Assembly (NCBI GenBank): GCA_012845835.1
Contig: JABAKD010000001.1
Location: 6,252,976 to 6,316,975, forward strand
DNA: 64,000 nucleotides
Direction of reading: 5' to 3'
Source: Undaria pinnatifida
Lineage: Eukaryota; Sar; Phaeophyceae; Laminariales; Alariaceae
Part shown: piece after piece, positions 10,669 to 21,593 of the stretch
Layout: each line of letters starts with the position of its first letter
Numbering within the stretch: the stretch's first letter is position 1
Notes under the pieces: generated by a model
The model's input: only the letters and a program-made list of their open reading frames with translations
What the model was told of the DNA's origin: nothing
Databases searched by the model: none
Position numbers and translations under genes: made by a program

Positions 10669-10872
10669 TCGATCAATTCTAATGAGCACACTGCTTGACT
10701 CCTTTCAATCCTACGGTGCTACACGCTCTTGCTCCCCTGTGCCTCAGGCGGCCGTCTCTGGCAAGCGCGACAGCTCTTGTGTCGCTACTGTCTGGGCTGT
10801 CCTATTTTTTCGTCTCGAGACGAATCAGAATCCCTTCCACGCCTTCACCAACCACTTTACTACGCAAAGTTG
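10669..10872 (-). repeat. Split direct repeat A1 (5' end of Ngaro-like element)
   Basis: Matches A2 (4219-4430). Shared words are CTGCTTGACTCCT, TCAATCCTACGGTGCTA, TCTGGCAAGCGCGACAGCTC, CTCGAGACGA and AATCCCTTCCA. The end near the ORF (TCGATCAATTCTAATG) is found at 3191-3206. The Gag-like start codon follows within about 10 bp. Confidence 0.85.
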
Positions 10873-10928
10873 CATGTCTGCGAGACACAAGAGACAGAAA
10901 CACGGCTTCAACCCTGGCATGGACCTCC

Positions 10929-10933
10929 AGTGC
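10929..10933. other. Target-site duplication AGTGC (left copy)
   Basis: AGTGC directly precedes the copia LTR at 10934 and is repeated at 17923-17927 directly after the other LTR. Five base pairs is the usual duplication length for Ty1/copia integrases. Confidence 0.9.
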
Positions 10934-11221
10934 TGTTTGTTGATCCCTACGAAGCGTAGAGGGCTTACCCGTTGAGCTGACAATAGTGGGGTAATTGAGT
11001 CACCGGTATGAAGACAAATAAATGTCGTAGAAATATATATTAAGTTGCTCCTAGCCAACGCGCAGCGTGGAGTGCGCTCGCCAGGAAGAAAAGGCGGCCA
11101 AATAGGCGGAGTATTTCCACCATCCCGATATCCCGCTATCATATGGCCAACTTATCACTGGAAACCCCTACAGTACTCAACCGTCATCATATCCGCATTA
11201 TATTCAAGCATACAATCAACA
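10934..11221 (-). repeat. Copia 3' LTR (288 bp)
   Basis: Begins TGTTTGTTGATCCC and ends CAATCAACA on the plus strand. It matches 17647-17922 along its length with scattered substitutions and a few small indels; for example, AGGAAGAAAAGGCGGCCAAATAGG is shortened in the other copy. Confidence 0.95.
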
Positions 11222-11222
11222 G

Positions 11223-11234
11223 TCTCCTTTCTTC
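11223..11234 (-). other. Polypurine tract candidate of copia element
   Basis: On the minus strand GAAGAAAGGAGA sits one base before the 3' LTR, where plus-strand DNA synthesis is primed in LTR retrotransposons. Confidence 0.6.
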
Positions 11235-12027
11235 GTAAATGATACGGTATGATGTTATATTGTCACATCATCAGGGTAACGATTCAATGAAAAATACGGT
11301 CAAGCAATATCCTCTCATTGCTACTGTGACAAGAAAGAGAGATTGCAGCACCATAGTCCTTGAAACACACTTCATAATTCTAGAGATACAATTCAGGGAC
11401 AGTATCCAACATCAATCTTTACGAACCTAAGATCTAAGTCGTAAAATCCAAAGTCCAAAAACAAAAACTCAAATCCGAAATTCATAGACCGAAAACTCAA
11501 ATCTGAAATCCATATTCCAAAAATCCAAAAACTCAAACATCGGATAATAATCAGCACCCAGCTTTCCTTATAAAACGGTTGTCAGCTCCATAGGATAGGG
11601 ATGCCAACAAGTGTGATTGGACAGCAGTCTCAAAACTCACTTTCGAATTAGACAAACGCCTCCCGGCTGGGTACATACTAAAAATCCATTCAGATTCCAA
11701 ATGCTCAAATCCAGAGCAAAATAATGTCATACTAGACAACGCAATAGTGAAGAAGCAATATTTCAAAAGTCAAGAAACAGTTACTTGCGTCCCTAACTAC
11801 CATGCACTCTTAAAAGTACTAAAATCCAGCTAATATATGCAGAATAATCCATCAAGAAACAATTCAAATCAGCTCACAAAAAAGGAAGTCGCCCTAGGGT
11901 TCAGACGTGTCGAACTCGTCGAGTTTGAGGCCTTTTTTCTACTTAACGAGCCATAATCCTCTCAAGTGGTCAAGCGAATCCTTCCCCGCACAAGCGGTAA
12001 CAGGTGGGCGTGACCCTTCCTTGCAGG

Positions 12028-12280
12028 ATGAAAACTAAACGATTTGGCTCAGCTGGGTCTCATAACGGGACTAGTTGAGAAAAGCATAGACTGATTACGC
12101 AGGGATGACCCCTGGTAGTTTACCAAAAACCGTTGCCGTCCTCAAGTCCCAAAAAATGAAAACTAAATGATTTGGCTCAGCTGGGTCTCATTACGGGGCT
12201 AGTTGAGAAAACCATAGACTGATAACGCAGGGATAACCCCGGGTAATTTATCCAAAACCGTTGCCTTCCCCAAGTTCCAA
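12028..12280. repeat. Tandem pair of ~128-bp units
   Basis: Both units share ATGAAAACTAAA-GATTTGGC, CAGCTGGGTCTCAT, CTAGTTGAGAAAA, CATAGACTGAT and ACCGTTGCC. They lie in the copia 3' region. Confidence 0.85.
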
Positions 12281-12375
12281 AAAATTCAAACTTCCTTCTC
12301 AAATATCATTGTTAAACAGTAGAAACAGCGAACCTAGCGAACTAAATCATGACATATTCTACCATTCTCCCAAAA

Positions 12376-12896
12376 TCAAATGTCCATAACAAAATCCCGG
12401 TGAAAAGGAAAAACTGGACCGGCGAGTGCCTTCGTCAGGAAGTCTGCGTGTTGCTGCTCAGACTCAACGGCGACAATGTCAAACTCTCCCCTGGATACAA
12501 GCTCTCGTAGGAAGTGGTGCCTAACGTCGATGTGTTTCGAATTCGACGCGCACACCGGGTTATCACCCAGGTGCCTTGCCCCCTTTGTCCTCCAAAAACC
12601 GTGATGCATGCAGAACCAAGACCAGGCAAAATAAAACTCCACACGCACCGCAAGAGAATCACCTCCTTGATGGTGTCTGCCAGTGCTACGTACTCGGCTT
12701 CTGTGGTCGAAAGAGTCACGCACTTTTGAGTCCTCGATAACCAGCACACGCATGCCCCTGCGCACATGACAGCCCCGCCGGAAACCGACCTCCTATCAGC
12801 GGTCTTTCTAGCGTGGTCTGCATCCGCATACGCAACCAGCTTCAGTCCACTGCCTCTCTGAAAAGTAATGCCAAAATCACTCGTGAAAAAAAACAT
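12376..12896 (-). pseudogene. Copia RNase H domain
   Basis: The frame 12435-12896 carries LVAYADADHARKTADRRSVS, then GGAVMCAGACVCWLSRTQK and TLSTTEAEYVALADTIKEV, the classic copia RNase H core with its Asp and Glu. The C-terminal part (KHIDVRHHFLRELVSRGEF, QQHADFLTKAL) is in another frame (12376-12765), so a frameshift lies near 12600. It would degrade template RNA during reverse transcription. Confidence 0.93.
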
Positions 12897-13617
12897 ACTC
12901 TAAAATGCCAACCGCTGTCTTCCAGTGTATCTCCCTGGGCGAGTTGGTGTACCTGGCTACCGCTCTCACTGCGTTCGATATGTCCGGACGTGTCTGGTTA
13001 GCAAGCCACATCAAGCACCCTACCAGTTCGCGGAAAGGCCAGTCGCCCTCGGGTTCAGTCACATCGAACTCTTCGAGTTTAAGGTCCTTTTCAAGCGGGT
13101 TTCTCCTACCCGAACTAACGCCGAACTTCAAAGCTGTGTTTTCAGCGAAAGCTTGCTGCGATATCGTCAAAGTGCCAGCATCCCAATCTCTAGAATACCG
13201 GCAGCCAGCATACTACTTTAGCTCGCCAAGGTTGTTAATCGGCACTAGGCGGTTCAAGTCTTCGCAGAATTGATCGCATCTAGTCTTACGTCCTACTGCG
13301 AAGATATCGTCCACATGAACTACTGTTACCATGGAGACAGTTCCAGACTCGACCAAGCGCAAGACACACGCGTTTTCTAGATTCTGCTCAAAACCAACAC
13401 TTTTCATGTGCGATAGCAAGTGGTTGTGCCACGATCTCGACGCTTGTTTCAAGCCGTAGAGATTGCGATTCAAGCGTACTACCTTACCAGACATATCACC
13501 ACAACCCCGGGGCAACCGCATAAAAACATCTTCGTCTAGGTTTGACTGAACAATAGCCTGCTCTGCATCGACATGACAAAGATCAAAATCTAACTCGCAA
13601 GCAATGGCACCCAACAA
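12877..13617 (-). pseudogene. Copia reverse transcriptase (RVT_2 type)
   Basis: Shows HVDAEQAIVQSNLDEDVFMR, NRNLYGLKQASRSWH and TVVHVDDIFAVG (catalytic Asp pair), followed after a stop near 13213 by the thumb/connection region with ELVGCLMWLANQTRPDIS. All of it is in one frame apart from that TAG. The N-terminal fingers upstream of 13617 are not readable in the same frame. Confidence 0.93.
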
Positions 13618-14184
13618 GCGGATTCAGGACGCCGTAGGCGTCGGGGCAAATGTCTCCAAGAAATCGATACCTTCACGCTGCCCGCAGCACCTCGCTACCA
13701 ACCTCGCCTTAGCCCTGGTCGCAAAACCAATTTCATTCGATTTCCAACCGTACACCTACTTTGCCGAAAGAACACCCTGGCCGTTTGGTTGCTAAATCGC
13801 ACCGAAAGTACCCGCGTTCTCCAGGCCACCATATTCTTTCTCCATGGCCTGAACCCAGAGATCAGAACATTCGTCGGTGAGCGCTTCCGAGTACGAGTTC
13901 GGCGTCAAGAGCTCACTCACCGGGCGCGAGGGTAGGGGAGGAAGACTACAATCCATGTTGCATACCCCCCTTATTGCGCGCGGTTTGCCCCCTGGTGCGT
14001 CCTAGTTGTGCTACGCCGTCTTTTACAGTCTGCGGTCTGTCAATTCCTGCCTGGTTGCGAGCAGTCTGCGCCCGCGTGCGCCCCAGTTTTTGTGGCTCGC
14101 CACCATCACCAGCTCCTGAGAAATAGTCCATCAGTCCTAGGGGAAGTTGATGACTAAAAGTCGGGTGCTGATGATGTTTCTGGT
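13618..14184. other. Copia internal region between linker and RT, degraded
   Basis: This is where the N-terminal RT fingers should be. Frames are broken and only fragments resembling pol can be guessed. No independent gene is seen. Confidence 0.4.
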
Positions 14185-14500
14185 GTGACAGCGGCAACGA
14201 CTGTGACTGCGGCGGCTGTGCCAGGCCTGGTGACGCCCTTGACGGCACCAGCGACGGCTGTGCCGGTCCCGGTGACACCCTTGACGGCACCACCGGTGAT
14301 GACTGTGCCGGCCCCGGTGACGCCCTTGACGTCTACACCGGTGATGGCTGTGCCGACTCCGGTGACGGCTGTGACGGCACCGGTGACCGCTGTGATGCGA
14401 CCTGTGATGGCTCCGGGGACGTCCTTGACGTGACCGGTGACGGTTTTGCCGGACCCAGTGACGTACTTGACGGCACCGGTGCCGACTCATGCCATGCTTC
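14185..14500. repeat. Minisatellite in copia Pro/Ser-rich linker
   Basis: Variants of GGTGACGCCCTTGACGGCAC and CCGGTGATGGCTGTGCCG recur about every 27-30 bp. On the minus strand they encode a Pro/Ser-rich linker (SPVPSQPSPESAQPSPV-type) between integrase and RT. Confidence 0.75.
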
Positions 14501-15644
14501 CCCGTCTTCCGGGGGCATCTGCGCCTCTGACAAACTCGGCCCAGGTGATGGGGTGTCCTTGCCCCATATATCCGCAGGCAGTAACCAAGCAAAGGCTTCC
14601 CGCGGATGCTCCCAAGTAACATCGCGGGTGTACGACCGGCGGCTGGACACAAGCAACACCTTGCAACAGTCCCTCGGGTGGTTGCTGCCGCCGTTCAAGA
14701 AAAAGCAAACCTGTGCCTTCGGCTCAGATGTTAGCGCCCGCTCCACATGGTGAAAGCCAGGCTTGAGAAATGGGAGCAGTCGCGGGAACGGTGCCCTACC
14801 GTACAGCTTTTGGTAAGGCGACAGTATGTGCCGTTTGTCGCTCACCCTCGCCGACACGTTGATGGCATCACTCGCGTGTACGCACGCTTCCGCCCATAGA
14901 GGCCCTGTCGGCGGCAGAGGCGCGCCGCCGAACAGGCGGGGAGCCTCCAGGCAGGACGCCATCGCGGCCTCTAAGACTAGGGCGATCCTGCACTCGACCA
15001 CGCCGTCGTACTTTGAAGACTACTGGCGTGTATTCTCGGCGGATACGTGGTCTAGCAGCGTCACGAACTCACCCTCGGTGAATTCCGTACCGTTGTCTGA
15101 GCGCAGGCACTCCGCAATGGATGGGGTGCCCTGTGCCCGAATGTCAGCCAGAAAACCAGCGAAAACAGCGGGCACGTCGGATTTCTCCTCTTGAGGAAAT
15201 AAGTTATCCAAACCGAGAAAAATCGTCCACAATCATCATTAGGTAGTGGTGACCACCAGACAACGCAGGGCGCTTTCCGGACAGGTCTACAAACAGACGC
15301 TCAAAGGGTTTGGTCGAGCGACTGTTGGTAGATCTCGGGACAGGCATCCTCCTCTCCTTAGCTTCGGAACACCCAGCACGAGGAACCAACTCTCCTACCT
15401 CGTCTACACCATGTTGACGCGCCGTCTCGCGTAGGGTTCCAGCATGTAGGTGGGCTACCGCAACGTGCAGATCGTTAATATCGATCCGTTGCTGCTTGCC
15501 AGGGACCAATACTGCGTTAGCCATAAGGGGTTCGGTTATCCTAGTTGCGGAGCAGTATGAGCCAGCCTCTCTGCGCACGAACGAAACACTCCCCCCAAGC
15601 ATGTGAACCCCCTTGGTGTCCATGGTCACACGGCACTTTGACAC
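14333..15644 (-). pseudogene. Copia pre-integrase and integrase
   Basis: The frame 15204-15644 begins with a pre-integrase His/Cys-type region (HVAVAHLHAGTLRETARQHG) and enters the integrase core (PFERLFVDLSGKRP, then HYLMMIVDDFSRFG), giving the first catalytic Asp. A frameshift near 15225 leads to the frame 15232-14333 with CLRSDNGTEFTEGEFVTLL (second Asp), an in-frame TAG near 15020, then the C-terminal part with SDKRHILSPYQKLYGRAPFP. The protein would insert element cDNA; the 5-bp duplication fits its chemistry. Confidence 0.92.
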
Positions 15645-16135
15645 ACAGCGTGCAATGAGAACAAGTTAAACTGGACTACAGGCACGTATGCAACGTTCGT
15701 CAGTCGTGCATGCGTGTCACCAACCTGGCAGTGCATCAGCAGAGACAGCTTGCCAAAGCACTCGACGCCCATCATCGTCATGCTACCTATCACTAACCTC
15801 TCCTTACCTCTCGGGGGGGCTTACAGTCAAACATCCCAGTGGGGTCCCCCTTGACGTGATACGCAGCACAAGAGTTGGCAACCCACCCATCTCTACCGCT
15901 ACCCCCAGAAAAGTCACCAGGCGTCTCCTTCATTTCGGAGGGGGATTGGATTGGTTTAGCAGTCTGCGCGGTGAGAACGTGTGGGTCATCAGACGTGCTA
16001 CTGCTATGCGTGGATTCCGCTGCCCATTGAGAGTCATACGGGGAGTAGATGGTCGAGGGGGCGTATGGTGTTGCTGCTGCGGCAGCGTACTGCTGAGCAT
16101 AGCTACTCGGATCGTAGCCACCAGCTCCATAGGGC

Positions 16136-17561
16136 TCATGGTATGCTCCGGCCTGCCAATTTCCGTCGTATGATGCTGGGGGGGGGGGTTAACTGGGGGC
16201 GGGGGTTAAACGATGCAGCGTGCGCGCGAAAATAACCTGAGCTAGGTGGGTAATTTTGCGCGGCGTTTGCGTGTGCGTGCGCAGTGCATTGAGCGGTATA
16301 ATGCCCCGGCTGCTGACGCTTGAAGTATAACCTAGGGTCCCGATCCTGCCGGTGGCGGGGGTCTCGGTGAGAGCGCACCAGGCGGAGGTTAAACTGGTAC
16401 ATATCCCATCGGGGGTACATCACCAGCATTCCCAAAAGGGGCCAATCTCGAGTCATTCCAACGCCACTGGCCATATACCGGATCTAAACGGTACTTTGGG
16501 CCCAATACGCCGCCACCACCACTTTGGTGCTGCCGCTGCTGCCGCTGCTGCTGCACCGGCTGCTGCTGCTGCTGCTGCTGTTGCGACTGATGCTGTTTCT
16601 GCTGTCTTTGTCTGTTTTTCTGCTTTCCTTTCGAGTCCCTCCCCATCCCGTTGCCCCCTGCACCGGCTGGTTGAGCACCGCCGGTGTAGAGAGCATGTGG
16701 GTCATCTGCCTTCGTCTGACCCTTACTCCTGCCAACATTCTGCTTGAGCGACATGTACGCGTTTCTGACTACCTCTTCTATGTTAGAACGAGTCAGGCCA
16801 GGGCTTGACAACAGGATTTTCTTCTCCACCTCGTAAGACGCTGACAGGTTCTGGACTATATGCACATTGACGTCGTCATCATCCTTTGTTCCCCCTAGCA
16901 CTGCAAGCTTTTGCACTGTCTTGTCGATGCGGCTCAAGTATTCTACAGGGTCTTCACCCTCTAACATTGACATGGAGTCGAATTCCTGCGCTATCCTTCA
17001 TTTTTCCATCATTGTCTTCGGAGCATAAAAATCAGTCATGACGTTCCATGCTCCGCTAGGCGACTTGGTCTCTAGCATCCGGGTTAAACACGGGGGGTCA
17101 GAGTCTAAATCTTCCAGCAAAAACTCCCAAGCCATTCTAGCATGAACGATTGTCAAAGCTGAGTGTCTCAACAGCAAGTCCTCATTCGTGAGGGAGTCAT
17201 CCGCTACTCTTACAGGGTTAGGTGTCTCTCTGTAGGCATCTCTACATCCTTTTATACTAGTGAACGATGTGAATTTCTCTTTCCAGAGGGGCCACGTGTC
17301 CCTCTAACTATTAAACTTAGGGGGACGGTTGCAACCTAAATACCCGCCGGGATGGGCCAGGCCTTGCACAACAGGCGCAAAAGACGGAGAAGAAGCTGGG
17401 GCCTCGCGTACCTCAGCTGCCGGTGTGGCTCCTTCCAGGAGAACCACTCTCCTCTGTCTGGAAGCCTGCCAGTTGCTCCAAAATGGCGGATGTAATCCCG
17501 TCGCTGCTCCCTTGGGCTTCACTCGAATTGGTGTCCGCAATGGCCCCGGTTGATATCTCAA
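16136..17561 (-). pseudogene. Copia Gag with zinc knuckle remnant
   Basis: One frame from 17561 to 16389 reads as a copia Gag. WPLWKEKFTSF and VHARMAWEFLLEDLDSD lead into EDPVEYLSRIDKTVQKLAVL and a Gln-rich C-terminus (poly-CAG/CTG tract near 16555-16600). It is cut by a TAG near 17304 and a TGA near 16998. The retroviral-type zinc knuckle follows in another frame as PRLYFKRQQPGHYTAQC, where two of the expected Cys residues are replaced. The 15645-16135 stretch between here and integrase, where the protease should lie, is unreadable. Confidence 0.85.
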
Positions 17562-17646
17562 GCTAGCTCTCTTCCGCAGAAAAGCCCACGTCGCTCAACA
17601 CCCTTTGCTTCTAACAGGAATAGTACCGCGTACGCGATAATTATCG

Positions 17647-17922
17647 TGTTTGTTGATCCCTACGAAGCGTAGAGGGTTTTCCCGTTGAGCTGACCACAGT
17701 GGGGTCGTGGAGTCACCGGTATGAAGACAAGTAAAAGACGTACAAGCATATATTGAATTGCTCCTAGCCAGCGCGCAGCGTCGAGTGGGCTTGCCAGGCT
17801 AAATAGGCGGAGTATTTCCACCATTCCGATACCCCGCTATCATATGGCCAACCCATCACTGGAAATCACTACAATACTCAACCGTCATCATATCCGCATC
17901 ATATCCAAGCATACAATCAACA
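17647..17922 (-). repeat. Copia 5' LTR (276 bp)
   Basis: Matches 10934-11221. It ends CAATCAACA and is directly followed by AGTGC (17923-17927), the second copy of the target-site duplication. I could not identify a convincing tRNA primer binding site in 17623-17646; that stretch contains a CGCGTACGCG palindrome. Confidence 0.95.
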
Positions 17923-17947
17923 AGTGCTGTTTACATACAACAACTTT

Positions 17948-18480
17948 TTTGCCCCAACCCACGAGAACGGGGAGAGTACGACGATTGACCACCAACGTTA
18001 GCGGTATTTTGTCTTCATATATTCCTATCGACAATGATATCAAACGTCCGGCGTGCACGCTTGTGTCGAGCGGCGGAGGCCGATTGCAGCATGACACGCG
18101 CGATTCCTTATCATTGCCGACATTTATCGCGGCGTAGAAGATCTTGCCTCAACTCACGAGAACGAAACGGGCACGACGATTGACTTCCAACGTTGGCGCC
18201 ACTGTTACTTCGTTTTTCCATCTACATTCACCAATACCGTCAAACCTCCGGCGTGTACATGTGTGTATCGAGCTGCGGAGCGCGATTACAGCACGCGATT
18301 TCCTTTCCCTTGCCAACATCCATCGCGGCGTGGGGCCTTTAGGCTCAACTGACGAGAACTGCACGGGTTCACGATTGACCACCAACGTTTTAGTGTCATT
18401 ATAGATCCCTGTGCACTCAACAATGACGTCAAAACAGACCTCGATTGCAGTAAGTTACACGCGATTCCTTATTATTCTGA
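17948..18480. repeat. ~195-bp tandem repeat, about three units
   Basis: Units begin near 17951, 18148 and 18342. Each carries ACGAGAAC, then ACGATTGAC-TCCAACGTT, then a stretch ending in GCGATTCCTT and ATCGCGGCG. It lies just outside the 5' LTR of the copia element, so it belongs to the insertion locus. Confidence 0.8.
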
Positions 18481-19956
18481 CGCTCACCCTGCGGTTAGAG
18501 GGCGAGGTAGGAAAGTGATACACCAACTCTCGTGTGCAGCCTTGTATGGATGTTGTGTTTCTCAGCGCGGCTCCGATGATAGAACTGATGGCGTTGCGAT
18601 CGCAGTAGCCATTCCGTGTTGAACTCGACTAATGTTTAGTACCCTCCACCGTTTTCGGTGGAAAGCTGGGAAAGCGCGTGCAGTAGGACAACATGGTGGA
18701 CACCGTTCTCGGTGGAAAGCTGGGAAAGCGCGTGCAGTAGGACAACATGGTATGCATGTAGCTTGTCGTGGAAGCCGGAGAGCCGATCGGTGCTTCGCAA
18801 TCGTCGTGGGTGGGAGTGGGGCGGCACTACCCAGCCTTTGGAACCCAGTAAATACGGTCTGTTTTCATACAGCTTTAGTCTATACATCGGCACGAGGGCA
18901 GGACTCCAGAACTATCAAACCTACAAGACGACGAAGGCAAACCGCCGCCCACGCCAGGCATACGAGTGCATTTCGGTTGTGGCTTGGCTTACAGCAGCAG
19001 CAGCAGCGCTGTAGTGTAGCACCTGGAATGTACGAGCCCGGTGACATCGCGCGCGTGTAAAAATACCACGTAGGTACGTTGCTGTCAAAGATCGACCTCA
19101 AAATACATAATTACTCTACAGAAAGGCACTACAGAAGTGCTGTTAGCCACCTGGTGATCTCGCTAGGCATACCCGCATGGTTACTGCGAGAAAAGAGCGT
19201 CAGAACCGGCAACAGGCAGCGCGCACAGTGTGGCAGCGCACAGCAACCACGCACCAACCGCCAGCAGAAGAATCCCGCCGCGTTTTAGGGGCTTTCAGAA
19301 ACTGTCCCCGCAGTAAATGAGATAAATTAGCGCTATTTGATTCGAACACCATCGCACAATGCTGGAACCACACTGTAGTCACAATGACATTCCCCAATTC
19401 CCAGACTTTACCCTTTTGTATTTTGCTAAATCAGCCAGTCTATCACACCTTGACCTTGTCTTGCTGACGATGCTCCTCTCTTCTCTGCGTGCTTCGCTTG
19501 CTAATCAGCAACACGACAAACTGATCCAAGGTTCCCTTTGCTATACCAGGACAAGTACAAGTAACCACCCGCGTTGATCTCATTGGTCAACGTGCAGTAA
19601 CCCCAAACTTCTTCCGTACATACAAAACCCTTATTTTCTCGTGCCTCGATAATAATACGCATATAACAGATAATAATAGTCTCGATAGGTGGCGCAGAAA
19701 AAGCGAGTATTTCGCTGTGCGGAGCAATTTCATTGCAAAAGAATGTAAAGGTGTGTATAGTTCCATGATCTACATAAAAGCAAATTTTCTGCCTCGCACG
19801 TCGTATTTTTTGTGCAGGTCCCGAGTGAGTATCGGGTCCCTTTCCCCCGTCCCAGGTAGCATCGTTCCTCCCCTTGCGTTCCGCCAGAGCTGGGAGCAGG
19901 AGGTCGAAGCGAAACCGTTCTGACTTACATACATGGTCACGACCGCGTAGGGCGAT
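18481..19956. other. No recognised gene; one 52-bp tandem duplication
   Basis: Positions 18648-18699 and 18700-18751 are near-identical (GGTGGAAAGCTGGGAAAGCG, then GTGCAGTAGGACAACATGGT). The rest, including A/T-rich sequence at 19560-19760, shows nothing I can name. If the exon at 19957 starts a gene, its promoter would lie in the right part of this stretch, but no clear core element is visible. Confidence 0.45.
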
Positions 19957-20402
19957 ATGGCCAGGCCTCTAACCGAAAGGTTAGACTGGGCGGAAAGCTT
20001 CGGTCACTGCAACCACAGGTACACGGACTTGGATGCACAGCAGGACGGTACCTCCGCACAGAGAGCATGGCGGCGAGGAGTTGCGTTGGCAATCTTCTTA
20101 GGAGCAGCTGTGGGCTGGACGATAGGGACAACGGTCCGGAGCGCGGGGGGGGGGGTTGCAACGATTGCTGAGCCACCGGGGGACTCTACCTCCCTCCTGC
20201 AGGAGAGGTTCCCTCAGCTGGACGTCTTGGAGACCGTGCGCTCGACGATAACCCAGAGTGTTGTAGTGACGAATGACTACATGCTTAATAGCGAGCATGA
20301 TCTGGACCTCTACCCATGGGAGCACGTAGCTGAGCCCCGGAGGAGGACGGTCTTGGAGCTGAAGAACTGGCCGGAAACCTTGATGAGCGACTTCACTTTC
20401 CG
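19957..20402 (+). CDS. Candidate 5' exon: membrane-anchored N-terminus, possibly tyrosinase-like
   Basis: The start codon opens 148 codons plus two bases, ending at a GTGAGT donor (20403). The product has a basic N-terminal part, an RR pair at residues 39-40, one hydrophobic segment at about 41-60 (GVALAIFLGAAVGWTIGTTV), then a soluble region ending in YPWEHVAEPRRRTVLELKN. The topology fits a type II signal anchor. A PWEH-(V/L)-(V/A)EP motif shortly after the anchor is, to my recollection, typical of algal tyrosinase-like proteins, and a tyrosinase gene lies downstream on the same strand. The exon ends in phase 2 while the next exon I can read (59026) starts in phase 0, so at least one exon is missing between them, or the two are separate genes. 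Confidence 0.55.
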
Positions 20403-21289
20403 GTGAGTTGCAGCGTCGTGAGCTCCTCGGTTTCCCCACTCGATCCCCAGTGCAGCCCGCCGTGGGTGGCACAAGATGTATGGACTCAAGCGGAGGAAAA
20501 ATAAAATTTACGTAGAAATTCCCAGGTACGTCGCACCTGGTCCAAACTGCTATTTAATATTACTACAGAGTAGAAGCACCTTCTGTAAATGTAATGATTT
20601 TTGTCCCCGTATAAAAAAATAATCATTATTAAATGCAATCTGACGGTATATGTTAGTTTATACTTGACACAGCAGTATTACGCTCATGCGGACCAATGTC
20701 CTAGAGGCATGTTCCCCAAACTTACTACGAAATAAAAACTAACCCACAAGAAGCAGTAGGCAGCGGGAACGGGAACACGCTACCACCTGACATATTTTCA
20801 GTGCCCACTGAAATTGGGAAAGTCAGCAGCAGAGGTTGGGAGCCTTTGCTTTCCCCTGAGGCTCCCTCTCTTCTCTCCCCCTCCCTCCCTCCCTCCCTCG
20901 CGAGATGCTTGCGAGCTAGCAGCAGCCACCGCACGCTTGTAGTCACCGATGTCACCGTTTTAGATCCCACCCGATAAAACTCTTCTTATTGAGCAGAGGG
21001 ACATTTGTCACGGTATGATCGTGTTTGTTGTCTGGGAGATTACGTAACTAAACAACCAGTGTCCTCATCCCGAGTCATCATGGTAGAGATGCGTGTTCTG
21101 TGGTCCCAAACTGTCGTGAGTTTCAGAGAAACCTGAAACAAAATTTCAATTGATTGGACAGGGGAAAGCAAATGAAACGACAGCGTGCCGGGAACGTTTT
21201 GTTTACCTGGAACACCACATGCGGTATACTAACAGAGTCGGTTTCGGCTCCGAGTCTCGAAACTTATGTAAAACCATACTCTGGGCAAT

Positions 21290-21392
21290 AATTTCCCTGG
21301 GGTATTCCTCAGCTCCAGAGTGACTGGAGCCTGTCCTGTGACCACGGACTTGATTATGCGAGTTAATGTGAGAACAACAACAACAACAGGTT
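21290..21392 (+). mobile_element. LINE 3'-end fragment with (CAA)n tail
   Basis: Carries the family 3' end: TCCAGAGTGACTGGAGCCTG, then TGTGACCACGGACTTGATTA, then GCGAGTTAATGTGAGAACAA followed by CAACAACAA. It is oriented opposite to the copy starting at 21594, so the two form an inverted pair about 200 bp apart. Confidence 0.65.
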
Positions 21393-21593
21393 CCAGATCC
21401 ATAGACAATCGAGAGGATCCTATTCCAATGGGAGACCTTTTTGTTGTTGCTTGTGATGGGTATCGATTGGCACCTTCCATGCCTTCATTGATCCATTATT
21501 TGTCCAATGTTGTATTGACATGTAATATCGAAACCAATCGTTGAAACAGATAGCTGTCGATGGGAATTTTTAGAGCATTCCTGTTCGGGCGAT

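Larger units (their letters stand above)
2908..10872 (-). mobile_element. Ngaro-like tyrosine-recombinase retrotransposon, degenerate
   Basis: On the minus strand the order is left repeat A1 (10872-10669), Gag-like ORF, zinc finger, RT, RNase H, tyrosine recombinase, repeat B1, repeat A2, repeat B2 ending near 2908. The A1-[ORFs]-B1A2-B2 split direct repeat layout is the known hallmark of Ngaro/PAT-type elements. RNase H is followed directly by the recombinase with no methyltransferase domain between them, which favours Ngaro over DIRS1. The element is non-functional: RT, RNase H and recombinase are spread over several frames with stops. A satellite of about 1 kb has expanded inside A2. Class-level assignment is strong; the family name is inference. 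Confidence 0.85.
11222..12375. other. Copia 3' non-coding region with internal repeats
   Basis: No protein domain. It contains an A-rich run of variants of ATCCAAAAACTCAAA (about 11430-11540) and a tandem pair of about 128 bp (12028-12280). A short frame at 11551-11766 has no match I recognise. Confidence 0.6.
10934..17922 (-). mobile_element. Ty1/copia LTR retrotransposon, complete structure, inactive coding
   Basis: Two LTRs (10934-11221 and 17647-17922), TG..CA ends and an exact 5-bp AGTGC duplication outside both define the borders. On the minus strand the domain order is Gag, zinc knuckle, pre-integrase/integrase, Pro-rich linker, copia-type RT, RNase H. Integrase before RT is diagnostic of copia. 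At least two in-frame stops in Gag, further stops in integrase and RT, and several frameshifts show it cannot make a polyprotein. A non-coding 3' region of about 1.1 kb (11222-12375) with tandem repeats lies between RNase H and the 3' LTR. Confidence 0.95.
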
